Program-made: the position numbers and the translations under genes
DNA from: Molossus alvarezi
Taxonomy: Eukaryota > Chordata > Mammalia > Chiroptera > Molossidae
NCBI GenBank assembly: GCA_037176705.1
Contig: CM073907.1
Coordinates: 11,563,001 to 11,627,000, forward strand
Length of the DNA: 64,000 nucleotides
Direction: 5' to 3'
Notes under the pieces: model-generated
What the model saw: only the letters and a program-made list of their open reading frames with translations
Databases searched by the model: none
Told to the model about the DNA's origin: nothing
Shown here: positions 1 to 63,565 of the stretch, piece by piece
Layout of the letters: every line of letters begins with the position of its first letter
Position numbering within the stretch: the stretch's first letter is position 1

Positions 1-91
1 CGGGAAGGGCGCAGGAGGGCCAGAAGAGAGAATCCAAAGAACTTATATGCCTCTGTGCATAACCAAGAGACACAGACAACGGCACTATGAA

Positions 92-304
92 GCCCAGCCA
101 GTGTGGCTCAGTGGTTGAGCATCGACCCATCCACCAAGAGGTCGCCGGTTCAATTCCTGGTCAGGACACATGCCCAGGTTGTGGGCCAGATCCCCAGTGA
201 GGGGCATGCAGGAGGCGGCCAATCGACGTTCTCTCTTAGATGTTTATTTCTCTCTCTCCCTCTGCCTTTCTCTCTCTCTAAAAAATCAATAAAGAAAAAA
301 ATTA
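92..304 (+). mobile_element. Bat Ves-like SINE, 'tgtggctcag' type
   Basis: A tRNA-like head (gtgtggctcagtggttgagc as A box; ggttcaattcc as B box) is followed by gcatgcaggaggcggccaat, a CT-rich tract and an A-rich tail ending in aatcaataaag. These are features of tRNA-derived bat SINEs. Confidence 0.88.
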
Positions 305-684
305 AGTGCTGTGAAGGTGGGGGTGGGGTGGAGGGTGGGTTGTGGGTTAGGAGCGGGGAGGAGGGGGTCAAGGAGGGACATCTGTAATACTTTCAACAAT
401 AAAGATAAATTTAAGAAAAAAAGAGTGTTTCCTTATGGGAGAAAGACTGTTCAGAGGGAGCTTTTCACATTATTTTTGCATTATTTGAATGTGCTGACTC
501 TGCATGTGTATTTCCATTATTACTATTATTTTAAATGCCAAGAGGGATTATCCAATCGTGAGATTATGGGTTCTTTTAAAGATATTTTTGATATTAAAAG
601 CATTTATGAAGAAGAAAAGGTTGTGGTCAATAACACCAGCTATCTCAGGAAGGTAAGGACTTAGAAGTCGCTAGCTTTTGCTTT

Positions 685-1270
685 TAACTTGGAAGAATTA
701 TAATATACATACAGAAAAGCATGCAGATCGTAAGGGTACAGTTTGATGATTTATCACAAACTGAACACACTCACGTAACCACCACCCAGGTCAAGAAGCA
801 GAATGTCACTGGTACCCCGAAGACCCCTAGGGCTCTGCCCAGGCTGTCCCTCCTTCTCCCCTTGGTGACCCACTACCTAGACTTTTACCATCACAGTACT
901 TAAATCATTACGTCTTCATTTTTCAGGAGACCCTTTTGCGAAACATTATGATTATAAAAAAAAAGCTACACTCGCAAGTAGAAGCGAGCTCATTTGTTGC
1001 TTTATCGCAGCCCACAGTAGAAACATACCACAATTTACTCGTCCAGTCTTCTGCTGATACGTCTTCGGGAAGTGTCCTGCTGGGCAGCCATGAACACTGC
1101 TGATGGGACAACCCATGTGCATGCCTTTTGCATGTGCTCCCAGAACAGAAGCTGCAGGGTTATAACATGTGCGTATATCCAACTTCAGGAACTGATGACC
1201 ACGCACTTTTTCAGTGTCGATGACGACACTTCTCCATCGCTGGGCCTGAAGACCCTTTTGGGGGTGTGTG
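685..1270 (-). mobile_element. Old L1 3'-end remnant (antisense)
   Basis: Text such as cacactcacgtaaccaccac, ccaggtcaagaagcagaatg and accccgaagacccctagggc fits antisense old L1 3' sequence. No open frame. Confidence 0.55.
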
Positions 1271-1566
1271 TGTGTGTGTGAATTTCAGAATTTCACATTT
1301 AATTTTGTCTTATAGAGAACACTATTTAAACAGCTATTTCCTCTTGTGCTCATTTTGACAAGTTTTATTTTACTTTTTTGAGGAACTTATACATTTTATT
1401 TACACCTTCAAATATATTGACGTGAGGTAGCCCATGATACTTTCTTGTTGTCTGTCCAATGTCTGCTTTACCTAATAGTGACAGATCTCTTTCGAATAGA
1501 ATATTCTGTGTCATGGCAGGTCCCCACCTACTAGTGTGCGAAACGGCTCGTAGGATAAAGCAGGGG

Positions 1567-2252
1567 GGTGCCCACTGTCCTCACTGGTAGGACGCAGCAG
1601 GGGGTGCCCACTGTCCTCACTGGTAGGACGCAGCAGGGGGTGCCCCCTGTCCTCACTGGAAGGACGCAGCAGGGGGTGCCCCCTGTCCTCACTGGTAGGA
1701 CGCAGCAGGGGGTGCCCACTGTCCTCACTGGTAGGACGCAGCAGGGGGTGCCCAGTGTCCTCACTGGTAGGACGCAGCAGGGGGTGCCCAGTGTCCTCAC
1801 TGGTAGGACGCAGCAGGGGGTGCCCCCTGTCCTCACTGTCCTCACTGGTAGGACGCAGCAGGGGGTGCCCCCTGTCCTCACTGGTAGGACGCAGCAGGGG
1901 GTGCCCCCTGTCCTCACTGTCCTCACTGGTAGGACGCAGCAGGGGGTGCCCCCTGTCCTCACTGGTAGGACGCAGCAGGGGGTGCCCCCTGTCCTCACTG
2001 TCCTCACTGGTAGGACGCAGCAGGGGGTGCCCCCTGTCCTCACTGGTAGGACGCAGCAGGGGGTGCCCCCTGTCCTCACTGTCCTCACTGGTAGGACGCA
2101 GCAGGGGGTGCCCCCTGTCCTCACTGGTAGGACGCAGCAGGGGGTGCCCCCTGTCCTCACTGGTAGGATGCAGCAGGGGGTGCCCCCTGTCCTCACTGGT
2201 AGGACGCAGCAGGGGGTGCCCCCTGTCCTCACTGGTAGGACGCAGCAGGGGT
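1567..2252. repeat. 36-bp minisatellite, 18 copies, with a 36/45 higher-order pattern
   Basis: The unit reads tgtcctcactggtaggacgc then agcagggggtgccccc, repeated 18 times with few changes. Four of the units carry an extra nine bases (a second tgtcctcac), giving an alternating 45+36 = 81-base block repeated four times between about 1826 and 2120. Because 36 and 45 are multiples of three, long open frames run through it on both strands (peptide repeat LTGRTQQGVPPV on one). These are repeat artefacts, not genes. Confidence 0.97.
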
Positions 2253-3388
2253 GCCCAGAGTCCTCCCTGCTCTCGGAAGCACCCAGACGTGGCTGGATGC
2301 AGATCCCGTCTCACCCCAGAGGCACTGGCTGAGAACGGGCAGCAGGAAGCAGCAGGGTGTGCGCTCAGCTCCGCGGGTAGTTCTGAAGGACAGCCCGGCG
2401 ACCACCAACCTGGGCCCTATTTCCTCCTCTACCGTTGAAAGGCAGCAGAGAAAACACCTCCAGGGCCCGCCCTCCTTGGCACCTCAGCAGTGCCTGGTAC
2501 ACAGGGCGCCGATGCCGCCACCTCGTTTTGATCCCAGCCCGTGAGTGTCTGTCTGTCTACACCCTGTGCAGAGCCAAGAGGCCCACCCCGGTCAAGACGA
2601 ACCCGCTGCCTCTTGTCTGGTGCTGGCACCCAAGGCCAGCAGCCGATGCCCTCCTTGGGCTCCGCCCGCTCTGCTCCCGGGCAGGGCGCTTGCTGAGGAC
2701 GGGGGGATCGGTTCCACGCCAGCCAAGACGCGTGCTGAGCCTGCCCAGGCCCCACGCACGCGGGATCCTGTCTGTTTCGCTGTAAGTCGTGACCGTTACC
2801 GTTCTGGTGGCACCGTGAAGTACACTTGTATAGTCACCTGGCACAGTCTGAGGCCTGGTTTCCTGTGGAGGTCACTTTAACGTCAACCAGAAGCCCCAGA
2901 CGATGTCACAAGTGCGCCCATCTACCTCCTGGGAGCGGTCTGCGTTCCGCTGTCTCAGGGATGGTTGGAAAGGGCACCTGAACTCCCCCTGCAGCATCGA
3001 ATGAGGACAGAAGCGGAGGAGAGAGCAGCCAATAACACGGTTTTACCTTGAGCCAGAAGGCGTTGGGTACAGAGACAAGACCCAAATAAACCAAAGAAAA
3101 AAACACTCTGCTAACTGAAAACAAAAAACGACAGTATCTCCGTGGGCTCTTCTTCCACCAAAACGACAGTGATAAGAGATTCGCGACGACTCCGCAGCCA
3201 GGCCCTCGGTGACGTGACATCACCCGCGTGGTGCACGGCACTCCCAGCAGCAAGGATCACTCTGCAGAGACACGCTGGCCCGGGCTCGGCCATCGTTCTA
3301 GCGATTCCGCGGAAGGAGGTTCTGTTGGAGACTTTGGAAGGGTTTTGTTGTTGGTTTAACCAGAAGGTTTTTAAAAACATCTTTTTAG

Positions 3389-3615
3389 CCCTGGCCAGTT
3401 TGGCTCAGCGGTTAGAGCGTCGGTCTGCGGTCTGCAGAGACCCGGGTTCGGTGCCCACTAAGGGCACGTACCTTGGTTGCAGTTTGTCCCCGGCCCTGGT
3501 TGGGTCGTGTGAGTGGCAACCACTTGATGTGTCCCTTCACATTGATGTTTCTCTCTCTCTCTCTCTCTCTCCCCCTCCCACTCTATCTGAACAAAATGTC
3601 AAAAAACAAACAAAC
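3389..3615 (+). mobile_element. Bat Ves-like SINE, 'tttggctcag' type
   Basis: The head is agccctggccagtttggctc, with B box gggttcggtgcc, then ggcacgtaccttggttgcag, a CT tract and an A-rich tail. A perfect 14-base TSD, aaacatctttttag, flanks it at 3375-3388 and 3616-3629. Confidence 0.95.
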
Positions 3616-4949
3616 AAACATCTTTTTAGTCAAATAACAAGAAGTTCAGAGACCTTCCCTGTGCACAGGGCCATCCTGTCCAGGGTCCACGCCCGAGTCA
3701 GGGGAGCCTGGATGGACGCTGTCCTAGCTGTCACTTGGCTTTAAGTACGGGCCCTGAGTGGACACAGTGTGACCGAGAACCAGGAGACCGGGGTGGGGCT
3801 GCCACTCCGCTCGGCTCCTCCTCTGCCAGGCTCGGTCTCCCCGGTCAGCAGAAACGCGGGAAACACCTGCCCACGCCGGGCTCCGAGACGTGCCCCTGTG
3901 GGGACCGAGGCCGCTCCTGGGCCGCCAGCCCGCCTCCACCCTCCCCGGGACGCGGTGGCCCCAGGCGCCCCTGAGCTGGCAGTCAGGGGCCCTCTAGTCT
4001 GCCTTTGCTCTGGGACTGCCGGGCAGCCTGCCTGGGCGGAGGCAGAGCGGACAGCAGAGCGCCCTCCTTCCGCTCCCGGGACCCCCTTCGGAGGGAGCCC
4101 ACGGCAGGTCATACCCAGAGGCCCGGGCTCCCCGGACGGCAATGGCTCAGTGAGCGAACTGACTGTCCGACGCCCCGAGAGGCCCCCAGGTGGCCCCTCT
4201 GGCCTGCGGGGCAGCTCTGCTGTCCCTTCCTGCAGGGAAGCTTCTCCTTTAGAGACGAGAAGGAGAGGCCAGCAAAAACCAGAAGGCACAGGGCCCAGAC
4301 GCCCTCCTGTGGCCACGGGGCCCGAGGGAGGAGGATTCCCAGGGAATTTGAGAACTACCCCGGGAGAGCCAACAAATAAATAGTTTCCGAGTAAAGTGGG
4401 TACATCTGCATGCCCAGGTGTGCCCAGACACATCCGGGGGGAGCGGTGGTTAAGGAGGTCTTTCGCCCCAGGCTCAGCCAGTGCCAGGCTTGGGCAGGCT
4501 CTCCTCCCACACGGAGCTGGAGTCGGAGTGAAGGGTCAGGTGACCACAGCCCAGGGCGCACAGCGCGCTCTGCCAGTCTGCCACCGTCTGAGCCTCACCC
4601 CGCCCCGCGCGGTGGGCGGGCATATTCCCCTGGCAGAGAGGAGGCACCGAGGTTAGCAGGGTCAGGGGCCTGGAAGCCGGGTCCCCTGCTTTGGTCCTTC
4701 TGCCCCCTTCCACTGCTCCCTCTGGTTTGCTTGTGGCAAATGAGCTGCCCCTGTGGCCAAGCATCCCGGGAAGGTGGGCTCGCTGGGCACGGCTCACACT
4801 CTCGCGGGTGGGCAGGGTGGGGAGGCCATGAGGCCTGAGCAGAGCAAGCTCCGGAGACGCCACCATCTCCCGTGAACGAGCACGAGCAGGACCGATCGGT
4901 TCTCCGGAGAAAGCTTTGAAATCTTTGGCCAGTCTGAGTCCCATCCGTG

Positions 4950-5152
4950 GCAACGCTTATATTTAACATCTTAACACAATTCAACAACGTTTTGTTAAAT
5001 ACATCTGAAGGGGGGTGGTTAGAAAGAGGAAGGGCAAAACTAGGGTCCCTGTGAGCCCGCGGGCCACAGTGCGGGACGGGCAGCAGCCCTTGTCGCACAG
5101 AGTGTCCGGCAGCCTTGTCACACTCTGTGCCCGGGACCCCGGTGGCTTCGAG
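4950..5152 (-). other. CERS3: Presumed start of the CERS3 3' UTR
   Basis: This sequence follows the stop codon on the minus strand. No AATAAA or ATTAAA on the minus strand was found between 5,152 and about 2,900. The only hint is a weak variant AATATA (plus-strand tatatt at 4958-4963). The cleavage site is undetermined and the UTR could extend much further left. Confidence 0.35.
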
Positions 5153-56836
<51,684 letters not shown>

Positions 56837-57487
56837 CTACAAAAACATGAGAGGGAGTAGTTTAGAGTCTGACGCTGAACCCACAAGGACACCGGGATAC
56901 TCAGGGTGCAACTTGAGACCCCTTATGAAAGCTCGTTCTTTGGTCCATGTTGTCACTGAACTACCCAGAGCCAGATCCCTCTGCCTTGCAGAAGTTCAAG
57001 GAGAACATATTTCGAGACATTTTATACAAGCAGTAACTTAAAAAAAAAAAAATACTGGCACAGTTCCTTAGAGTCCATTTTATGCAAATCCACATATATT
57101 TATACACAAGATCCAGGAATTGGGGTAAACCATTCCACTTAGAGCTTTATTTTTAAGATTCCCAGAGATTACAATAAATAAAAGTTTTGACAGTAAAAGT
57201 TTTACTTGGTGATGTTACCTTACAAAGATTACTGTGTTCCTCTTTGAAGTTCTAACTTAAGAATATGTCATACTCTTGGGTAAATGTCTAGGAATGGGAA
57301 CAATGCGTGGTGTGGCAAGGACGCTTAACTTTATGAGAAACTAGCACACTGTTTTCCAAAGTGGTTGTACAATTTCGCATCCCAACCAGTAACGTGCCAG
57401 AGTTCCAGTTACTCTGTATCCCTGCCAACACTTGGTATTGACAATCTTTTCAATTTCAGCCATTTTACCGGGGGGTGTAGTGGTTTT

Positions 57488-58964
57488 CATTGATTTTTTT
57501 TTTTTAACTGTAACATTTATTATTTCTTAACTTCTATTTGTTATAAGTTTTGTTTGCTCTCCTTTTTTCTTCCAGTCCCTCTAAAGTAGGTTAGATTATT
57601 GATCTGAGATCTTTCTATAGCTCTATGTTTCCCTTGAAGCACTGCTTTTGCTGTATCCCATAAGTTTTGGTGTTTTCTTTTGCACTCATCTCAAAGCATT
57701 TTTTAATTTACCTTGTGATTTCTCCTCTGACCCATTGGTTATTTAGAAGTGTGCTGTTTAATTGCCACATATTTGCTAATTTCCCAATTTCCTTGTTAGT
57801 ATTTTTTACTTCATTTCGTTGTGGTCAGAAAACGTATCTTGTACAATTTCAGTCTGTTTACATGTATTGAGACTTGTTTTACGGCTTAACATATGGTCCA
57901 TTCTGGAGAATATTCCTGTGCTCATGAGAAGAGCGTGTATTCTGCTGTTATGGGGTGGTGTGTTACATATATGTCTATCAGATTGGCTTGAATTACAGCA
58001 TTGACCAAGTCTTCTATTTCATTCATCTTTTGCGTAGAAGGCAGTTGACAACTCTGTCTTAGCCTTCACTTCCAAGCTGCACAAAGCTCAAGGTCATTCA
58101 GAGGTAAGAGCTTAGGGCCTTGCCAGGTTTTTCCTGAACATGTGGCCAGCCCTGGGCATGCCCAAAGCTCCACAAGTTCAAGTCGCCTCTGATTTCCAAT
58201 ATGTCATAGCTTTTCAAAGCCCCTATGGACATTCTGTTCTCCAGCTAAGCTTTCCCGAAGTTAATAAACGGCCTCTAATTGTTTTAGACAAACACACCCA
58301 AGGAAAAGGTTTTCCTCCCTGGGAAGTCCTCAGTCAGGTCACATAACGACAGCCTCGTGAGTAGTGTCTTCCAGAGAACCAGTGGACAGTCAGATGGTGA
58401 CAGCTCTCTGGTCATGATGCTCTAAAGAGTCCCAGCTCCGCTCTGCTCCCTTCCATGGCTGCAATGCTGCTGGTTGCCCCTGAAATTGTGGGCTGCTGGC
58501 TGTTCAAGGCTATCACAGAGGTGCACAGGACTAGCCATGAATGGGGAAAGTTACAACACCACAAAGCTCGTTGCTTTTGTCCAAGAGCCAGCTCTTTTTC
58601 TTAAATAACACTCCCTTAATCGCGGCAAGCCTCTGGTTAATTCTGAATTTTGAAAAGTTAATTTTGACAGTATTTGTTAGTTGTGGGGTTTTTTTATGTT
58701 TTTATTTTTATTTTTTATTTTAGAGCGAGGGGAAGGGAGAGAGAGATAGAAACATCGATCAGCTGCCTCCTGCATGCCCCACTGGGGATGTAGCCCGCAA
58801 CCTCCAAAATGTGCACTGATTGGGAATTGAACCTGTGACCTCTTGGGTCATGGGACGATGCTCAACTAACTGAGCCAATACAGGCCAAGGCTATTAGTTT
58901 TCTGATTATTTTTATGGAGAGGGTTTTCAAAGGTCCTTAACCGACATTTTTGTTAACCTCCAAT
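57488..58964 (-). mobile_element. L1 insertion (antisense, internal ORF2 piece plus unidentified sequence)
   Basis: Bounded by the 13-base TSD gtgtagtggtttt. After a T-run, 57520-58025 is antisense L1 ORF2 text (tgctgtatcccataagtttt, cattggttatttagaagtgt, attctgctgttatggggtgg). The stretch 58040-58690 is not recognised. A SINE (58702-58896) lies near the right end. Confidence 0.7.
58702..58896 (-). mobile_element. Bat SINE, 'tgtggctcag' type, old
   Basis: Antisense: ttattttagagcgaggggaa, agctgcctcctgcatgcccc, gaattgaacctgtgacctct and ctgagccaatacaggccaag. Confidence 0.87.
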
Positions 58965-59103
58965 GTGTAGTGGTTTTAATTTGCATTTTGCTAAGTACTA
59001 TGTTAAACATCTTTTATATGTTTACTTGCCATTTATATATCTTCTTTGGTAAAGTATCTGCTCAAACCTTTTGCCCATTTTTAAAATCAGTATTTCTTTT
59101 TTT

Positions 59104-59335
59104 TTTTTTTATCCTCACCCGAGGATATTTTTCCATTTTTTGTACAGATAGAGTGGGAAGGGAGAGAGAGAGAGAAACATCGACGTGAAGGGACACATCG
59201 AGTGGCTGCCACCCGCATGACCAACCAGGGCCGGGGACAAACTGCAACCGAAGTACGTGCCCTTAGCGGGAACCGAACCCGGGTCTCTCCGGACCGCAGG
59301 CCGACGCTCTAACCGCTGAGCCAAACTGGCCAGGG
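59104..59335 (-). mobile_element. Bat Ves-like SINE, 'tttggctcag' type
   Basis: Antisense, from tttttatcctcacccgagga to gagccaaactggccaggg. The TSD cagtatttctttttt lies at 59088 and 59336, inside an old antisense L1 3' end. Confidence 0.95.
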
Positions 59336-59529
59336 CAGTATTTCTTTTTTTATCATTGAGTTATATAAGTTCTTTATATGTTCTGAACTTAAGTCCTTTA
59401 GCAGATACATGTTTTTGATAAATTTTCTCCCAGTCTATGGTTTATCTTTGCATTTTATTTATATCTTTTTAAAATAACTATTAAGACCCTTCTTGCATTC
59501 TTTTCAATTATACTATTCAGTGATTTTTT

Positions 59530-59860
59530 TTTTTTTTAAAGAATATTCACCAAGTTGTACAATCGTCACCACGCATCGGCTTTAGAATATTTTCATCACC
59601 CCCATAGGACTCCTCCTGCGTATTTACTGCCGATCCCTGTTCTCTCTCACCACCACCCTGGGTAGTCACCAATCCATCTTCTGTCTTCATAGCTTCGACT
59701 TCTGGCTGTTAGAGACAATGCACTTGCAGAATACGTGTTGCTCGTTTCTGGCTTCCTCCACTGGGCCTGATGTTGTTGAGGTCCACCCATGAATTTGGAT
59801 GTATTTAGAGTTCATTCATTTTTCTAGCTCACTAATAATTCATCGTACAGATATGCAAAC
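59530..59860 (-). mobile_element. Old L1 3'-end remnant (antisense)
   Basis: caagttgtacaatcgtcacc, gaatattttcatcaccccca and accctgggtagtcaccaatc fit the antisense old L1 3' end. Confidence 0.65.
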
Positions 59861-59899
59861 ATTAATAACGTCTTTTGAAGAGCATTTTAGCTATTTATC

Positions 59900-60380
59900 A
59901 AAAGAAAGAAAAGCACGCACACCCATACAAATTCTTGTGCTCGGATGTTCGCAGCAGCTCTATTTGTAATAGCCAAATATTGTAAACAATCCACATTTCT
60001 ATCAACTAGTCAGAGGATAAATTAATTGTGGCATATCAATACACTGAAGGACTACCCAGCAATGGCGAGGAATCAGTATACATACATTATAACAATGTGG
60101 CGAAAATCCCAAAGCTCTATGCTAAGTGACACAAAAGCTTATAATCTGTGTGATTCCGTTTATAGGAAATCCAGAAAGGGCAACATTATACTGTCAGACG
60201 CATGTCAGTGATTACCAGGAGCTAGTCTTTAGGGAGGAGACGAACTGAATGGGGGACCAGCTGATGTCAATCTCCTGTATCATAACTGCGCTGATGGTTA
60301 CATGACTTAAGCATTTGTCACATTTTAGGTGAACTTCATTGTAAATCACATCTCAATTAAATGGATTTTTAAAAATAATA
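59900..60380 (+). mobile_element. Old L1 3'-end remnant
   Basis: gcagcagctctatttgtaat, tctatcaactagtcagagga and gtgtgattccgtttatagga match the sense old L1 3' end. Confidence 0.7.
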
Positions 60381-62999
60381 ATAGGTTCCTACTCTTCCTT
60401 CAGTTCTAACAAAGGCTCCATTTCCTGCCAGGTCAGTCTATTCTTATACTTAGTAGTTTCTGTGTTTGATTAAATGCTGGAAATTTTAGTTATGAATGAT
60501 CATTTAGCCCTTCGATTCATTTTTTATAACCATGGGAGCTGAATAAAAATTTCCTGAGATAATCTGATAAAATGTATAAACCAATCCAACTTCCAGATGG
60601 ACCGAGTGCTCCTGGATACGGCCCATGCATTTCAGAGACACATGAAAACAAGTGAGTGATGAACCAGATGGTGCGCAGAGCAATGTGGATAGGTCATAAA
60701 ACACAGCGCATACTTAAAGAAATGGAGAAGAAGAAACAGAGTCAGGTCTTATCACCCATACCACATGTCAATTGGCAATACGCACCATTTATGTTTATGC
60801 ACATGTTTCACGGGGTCATACAAACAAAAGCCATCCAGAACACGAGAACCCAGCAGGGAGGGCAATGGGACGAGGAAATGGGGGTAAAAGGTAATTGGTG
60901 GAAAAGTTCATTCCAATCAATCAATCAAAAGAGGTCTCACACAGACCAAAGACAGCATGCTATGAGTTGAGAAATATGATTGATTAGTTCCCCCTTTGCA
61001 TAAAAGGGCCAAATAAAACAAAAATTAAGATGTTCTTAAAACTAGCAAAGTCTCAAAAAAAAACATATCTGACAGGGTTTTGGATAAGTAACGGAATTGG
61101 TTCATCTACCCAACCTACTAGTTGAAAATCTTTATTGGAGAACACATTCATTGTTTTACTAGTAGAACAACACAAATACAAAATGGTTTAATATGGTAGT
61201 GTTCTCAATCATAATCACTCAGTGCTATCTCCTCAACTGTTAGAAATGAAGAAATTAGAAAAAAATGAGAAAGCAAAGCAGAGTTGAGCCAAGAAGACTT
61301 ATGCAGCGAGGGAAGGCAGCCAACCTCAGCGCCAAACGAATATAGCATTCCCTCTGCAGGGTCATGTGAGAGTAAGTATGTGGTTAAGTATACACAGTGG
61401 ATAAACATACATCCATAGCATACTTGCTGATATGAGAAACATATCTATATTAATTTAAACAAGAAAGAAATATGGTCTTGTTTTTCAACGTGTCCAGGCT
61501 CTGAGTACAGATACAACATTTTCCATAGAACAGGGAAAAGAAATACACGGAGTTTTCTCCTTCAGCATTGCTCTTTCTTGTCAAATAAATCTAGAAAATC
61601 AATCACTGCATCCAGTGTGAGTGTGAGTAAGTAGGACTATGCCCTTTATTGAAAATCTGTGTTGGAAAAGGAGAGACAAAAGCAGCACAATAAATATCTG
61701 GTGCACTGAACTGCAAACAGAAGGGGAATGGCAGGTCTATGCTCTGGAAGCACCTTCGAGATGAGCTGGCCGGAGCTTCCATTTTATCGATATGGAATAG
61801 AAAAAGGTCCAAGGGGAAGCAAAAAAAAAAAAAAAGTGAACCTCTGCTCCCATGGAAACGGTTCCAAGTGAGGTGAATTACCAGGACAGGGTCTCTCAGG
61901 TTTGCTCCTGCCGCAGAACCGAACCTTCTGACGGCCCGGTCCAGGTACCCCAGGAGCCCCTTCTTTATCTGGCAACGTATCAGTTACCTGTGAGCCAAAA
62001 GCCTTGCAATTCCAGATGTCGCCCCATTTTTCAATATTGTTTTACTGAACAAAAGGCAGGCGGGCCCAGGCAGATATTAAGCATGTGGAGTCTGAATACT
62101 TCTAAACAGGAACAATAGCCTGCTGGCGTATGATTGCTCCCCTGATCCTGAGGTTCAAAGGCTCTTTGACGGGGATTTCATATGAGGAAACAAAGTATCG
62201 GGAGCAATGCATATTTGGAGACTGTTTCAAATGAGGACAGTGACAATCCTTTCAAACTCCTGCGCGCTGCCCCCGCCCTTCCCTGGGGGTGATGGGCACC
62301 CCAGTCCGTCGTGTCTACGCGGCCGGGCAGACGCGGCAGCGGTGGGCCATGTAGTCGGCGTACAGCTAAGTGAAAGAAACAGATGATCTAGTTTCACCAA
62401 CTCCACCACTCTTCTGGGAACATAACCGACTCTGAGATAATGTGTTTATTCCACACGTGTTTAAATTTGAGTAGCTCAGCTCGCCCTTTAAATTACACTT
62501 CTGACGCATAGAAGAGTCTGCATACGCTAGTTAGAAACTGCCATTCTAGACTTCAAAACAAACCAAACCAAACAAAAAAAAAACGTAAGCCACAAACTAA
62601 AGTTTGTAAGGAAAAGAGATCCTAAAATACGAAGCGAATGTCGGTCACTTTCAAATGACCTGCTTGTTTGTCCCTGGTCAGTTCTGTCCCTGCTCTGCCC
62701 TCAGCCCGGAAGGGGCGGGGCATCTCCTCCTGCCTTTGAATGGCTCCTGGCCAGTACCAAAGGGTGGGAATAAGCAGCCAAGTCCTGTCACCATTCCTAG
62801 GACAGAAGAAGGAAGCTTTCTTGTGCTCAACATTTCATAGGTTACGCTGAAATGTCGTGTCAACTTGACATGAATTTTTAAGATAGTTCAGAAAATGTCA
62901 CATTTGCTACCAACCCTTTAGGCTGTGTCTTCTGTGTTCCTAAGAAATATTAATTTACTCTCTTTTGCCATCAGGGGTATCGCACTGTGAGAGTGCAAG

Positions 63000-63185
63000 A
63001 GGCACTGGTATGGGGACGACAGAAAACCAGCAACCCTGAACCTGGCGTCACAACACCTGGGTTCAGGTCCCAAATGCACTCCTTACATACTTTCTGTTTG
63101 CACTTGGTCAGGTCACTTGCCTCTCGTTTTCTCCACTGAGATTGTACCATTTGTGATTCTATAAACCTCTTAAACTCTAAGTTTC
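63000..63185 (+). mobile_element. MIR-like fragment
   Basis: acctgggttcaggtcccaaa, gcacttggtcaggtcacttg and cctctcgttttctccactga. Confidence 0.65.
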
Positions 63186-63302
63186 TACTCAAATGCAAGA
63201 CGTCAGTAATATTTTATTTATGATCTTAGTGGTTTAATCTAATACAAATGACACACAAGCCCTGGAAAAAAATATAAACGTATTCTTTAAAAAGCACGAC
63301 TG

Positions 63303-63565
63303 GCCTTGGCCGGTTTGGCTCAGCGGTTAGAGCGCCAGCCTGCGGTCCTGAGAGACCCGGGTTCGGTTCCCGCTAAGGGCATGTACCTTGGTTGCAGTTT
63401 GTCCCCGGCTCTGGTCAGTCGTGCGGGTGGCAGCCACTCGATGTGTCCCTTCACATCGATGTTTCTCTCTCTCTCTCTCTCTGTTCCTCTCTCTCCCTCC
63501 CACTCTACCTGAACAAAAAATGGAAAAATGTCCTCGGGTGAGGATAAAAAAATAAATAAATAAAT
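63303..63565 (+). mobile_element. Bat Ves-like SINE, 'tttggctcag' type
   Basis: ccttggccggtttggctcag through gtcctcgggtgaggataaaa with a taaa-repeat tail. A perfect 14-base TSD, aaaaagcacgactg, lies at 63289-63302 and 63566-63579. Confidence 0.96.

Larger units (their letters stand above)
57240..59500 (-). mobile_element. Old L1 3' end (antisense), split by a later insertion
   Basis: The left part (57240-57487) has gttttccaaagtggttgtac and cctgccaacacttggtattg. The right part (58965-59500) has ttttaatttgcattttgcta, ttgcccatttttaaaatcag and ttttctcccagtctatggtt. They join at a 13-base TSD, gtgtagtggtttt (57475-57487 and 58965-58977). Confidence 0.85.

Noticed and set aside
1511..2438. Several long open frames (227-267 codons) on both strands.
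   Set aside because: They are created by a minisatellite whose period is a multiple of three; opposite strands and several phases are open at once and there is no splice or start context.
3741..4433. Long open frames on both strands in a GC-rich stretch.
   Set aside because: Low stop density from GC content; no similarity to a known protein and no consistent reading frame.
4958..4963. AATATA on the minus strand as the CERS3 poly(A) signal.
   Set aside because: A weak variant hexamer with no supporting downstream element; not called as a site.
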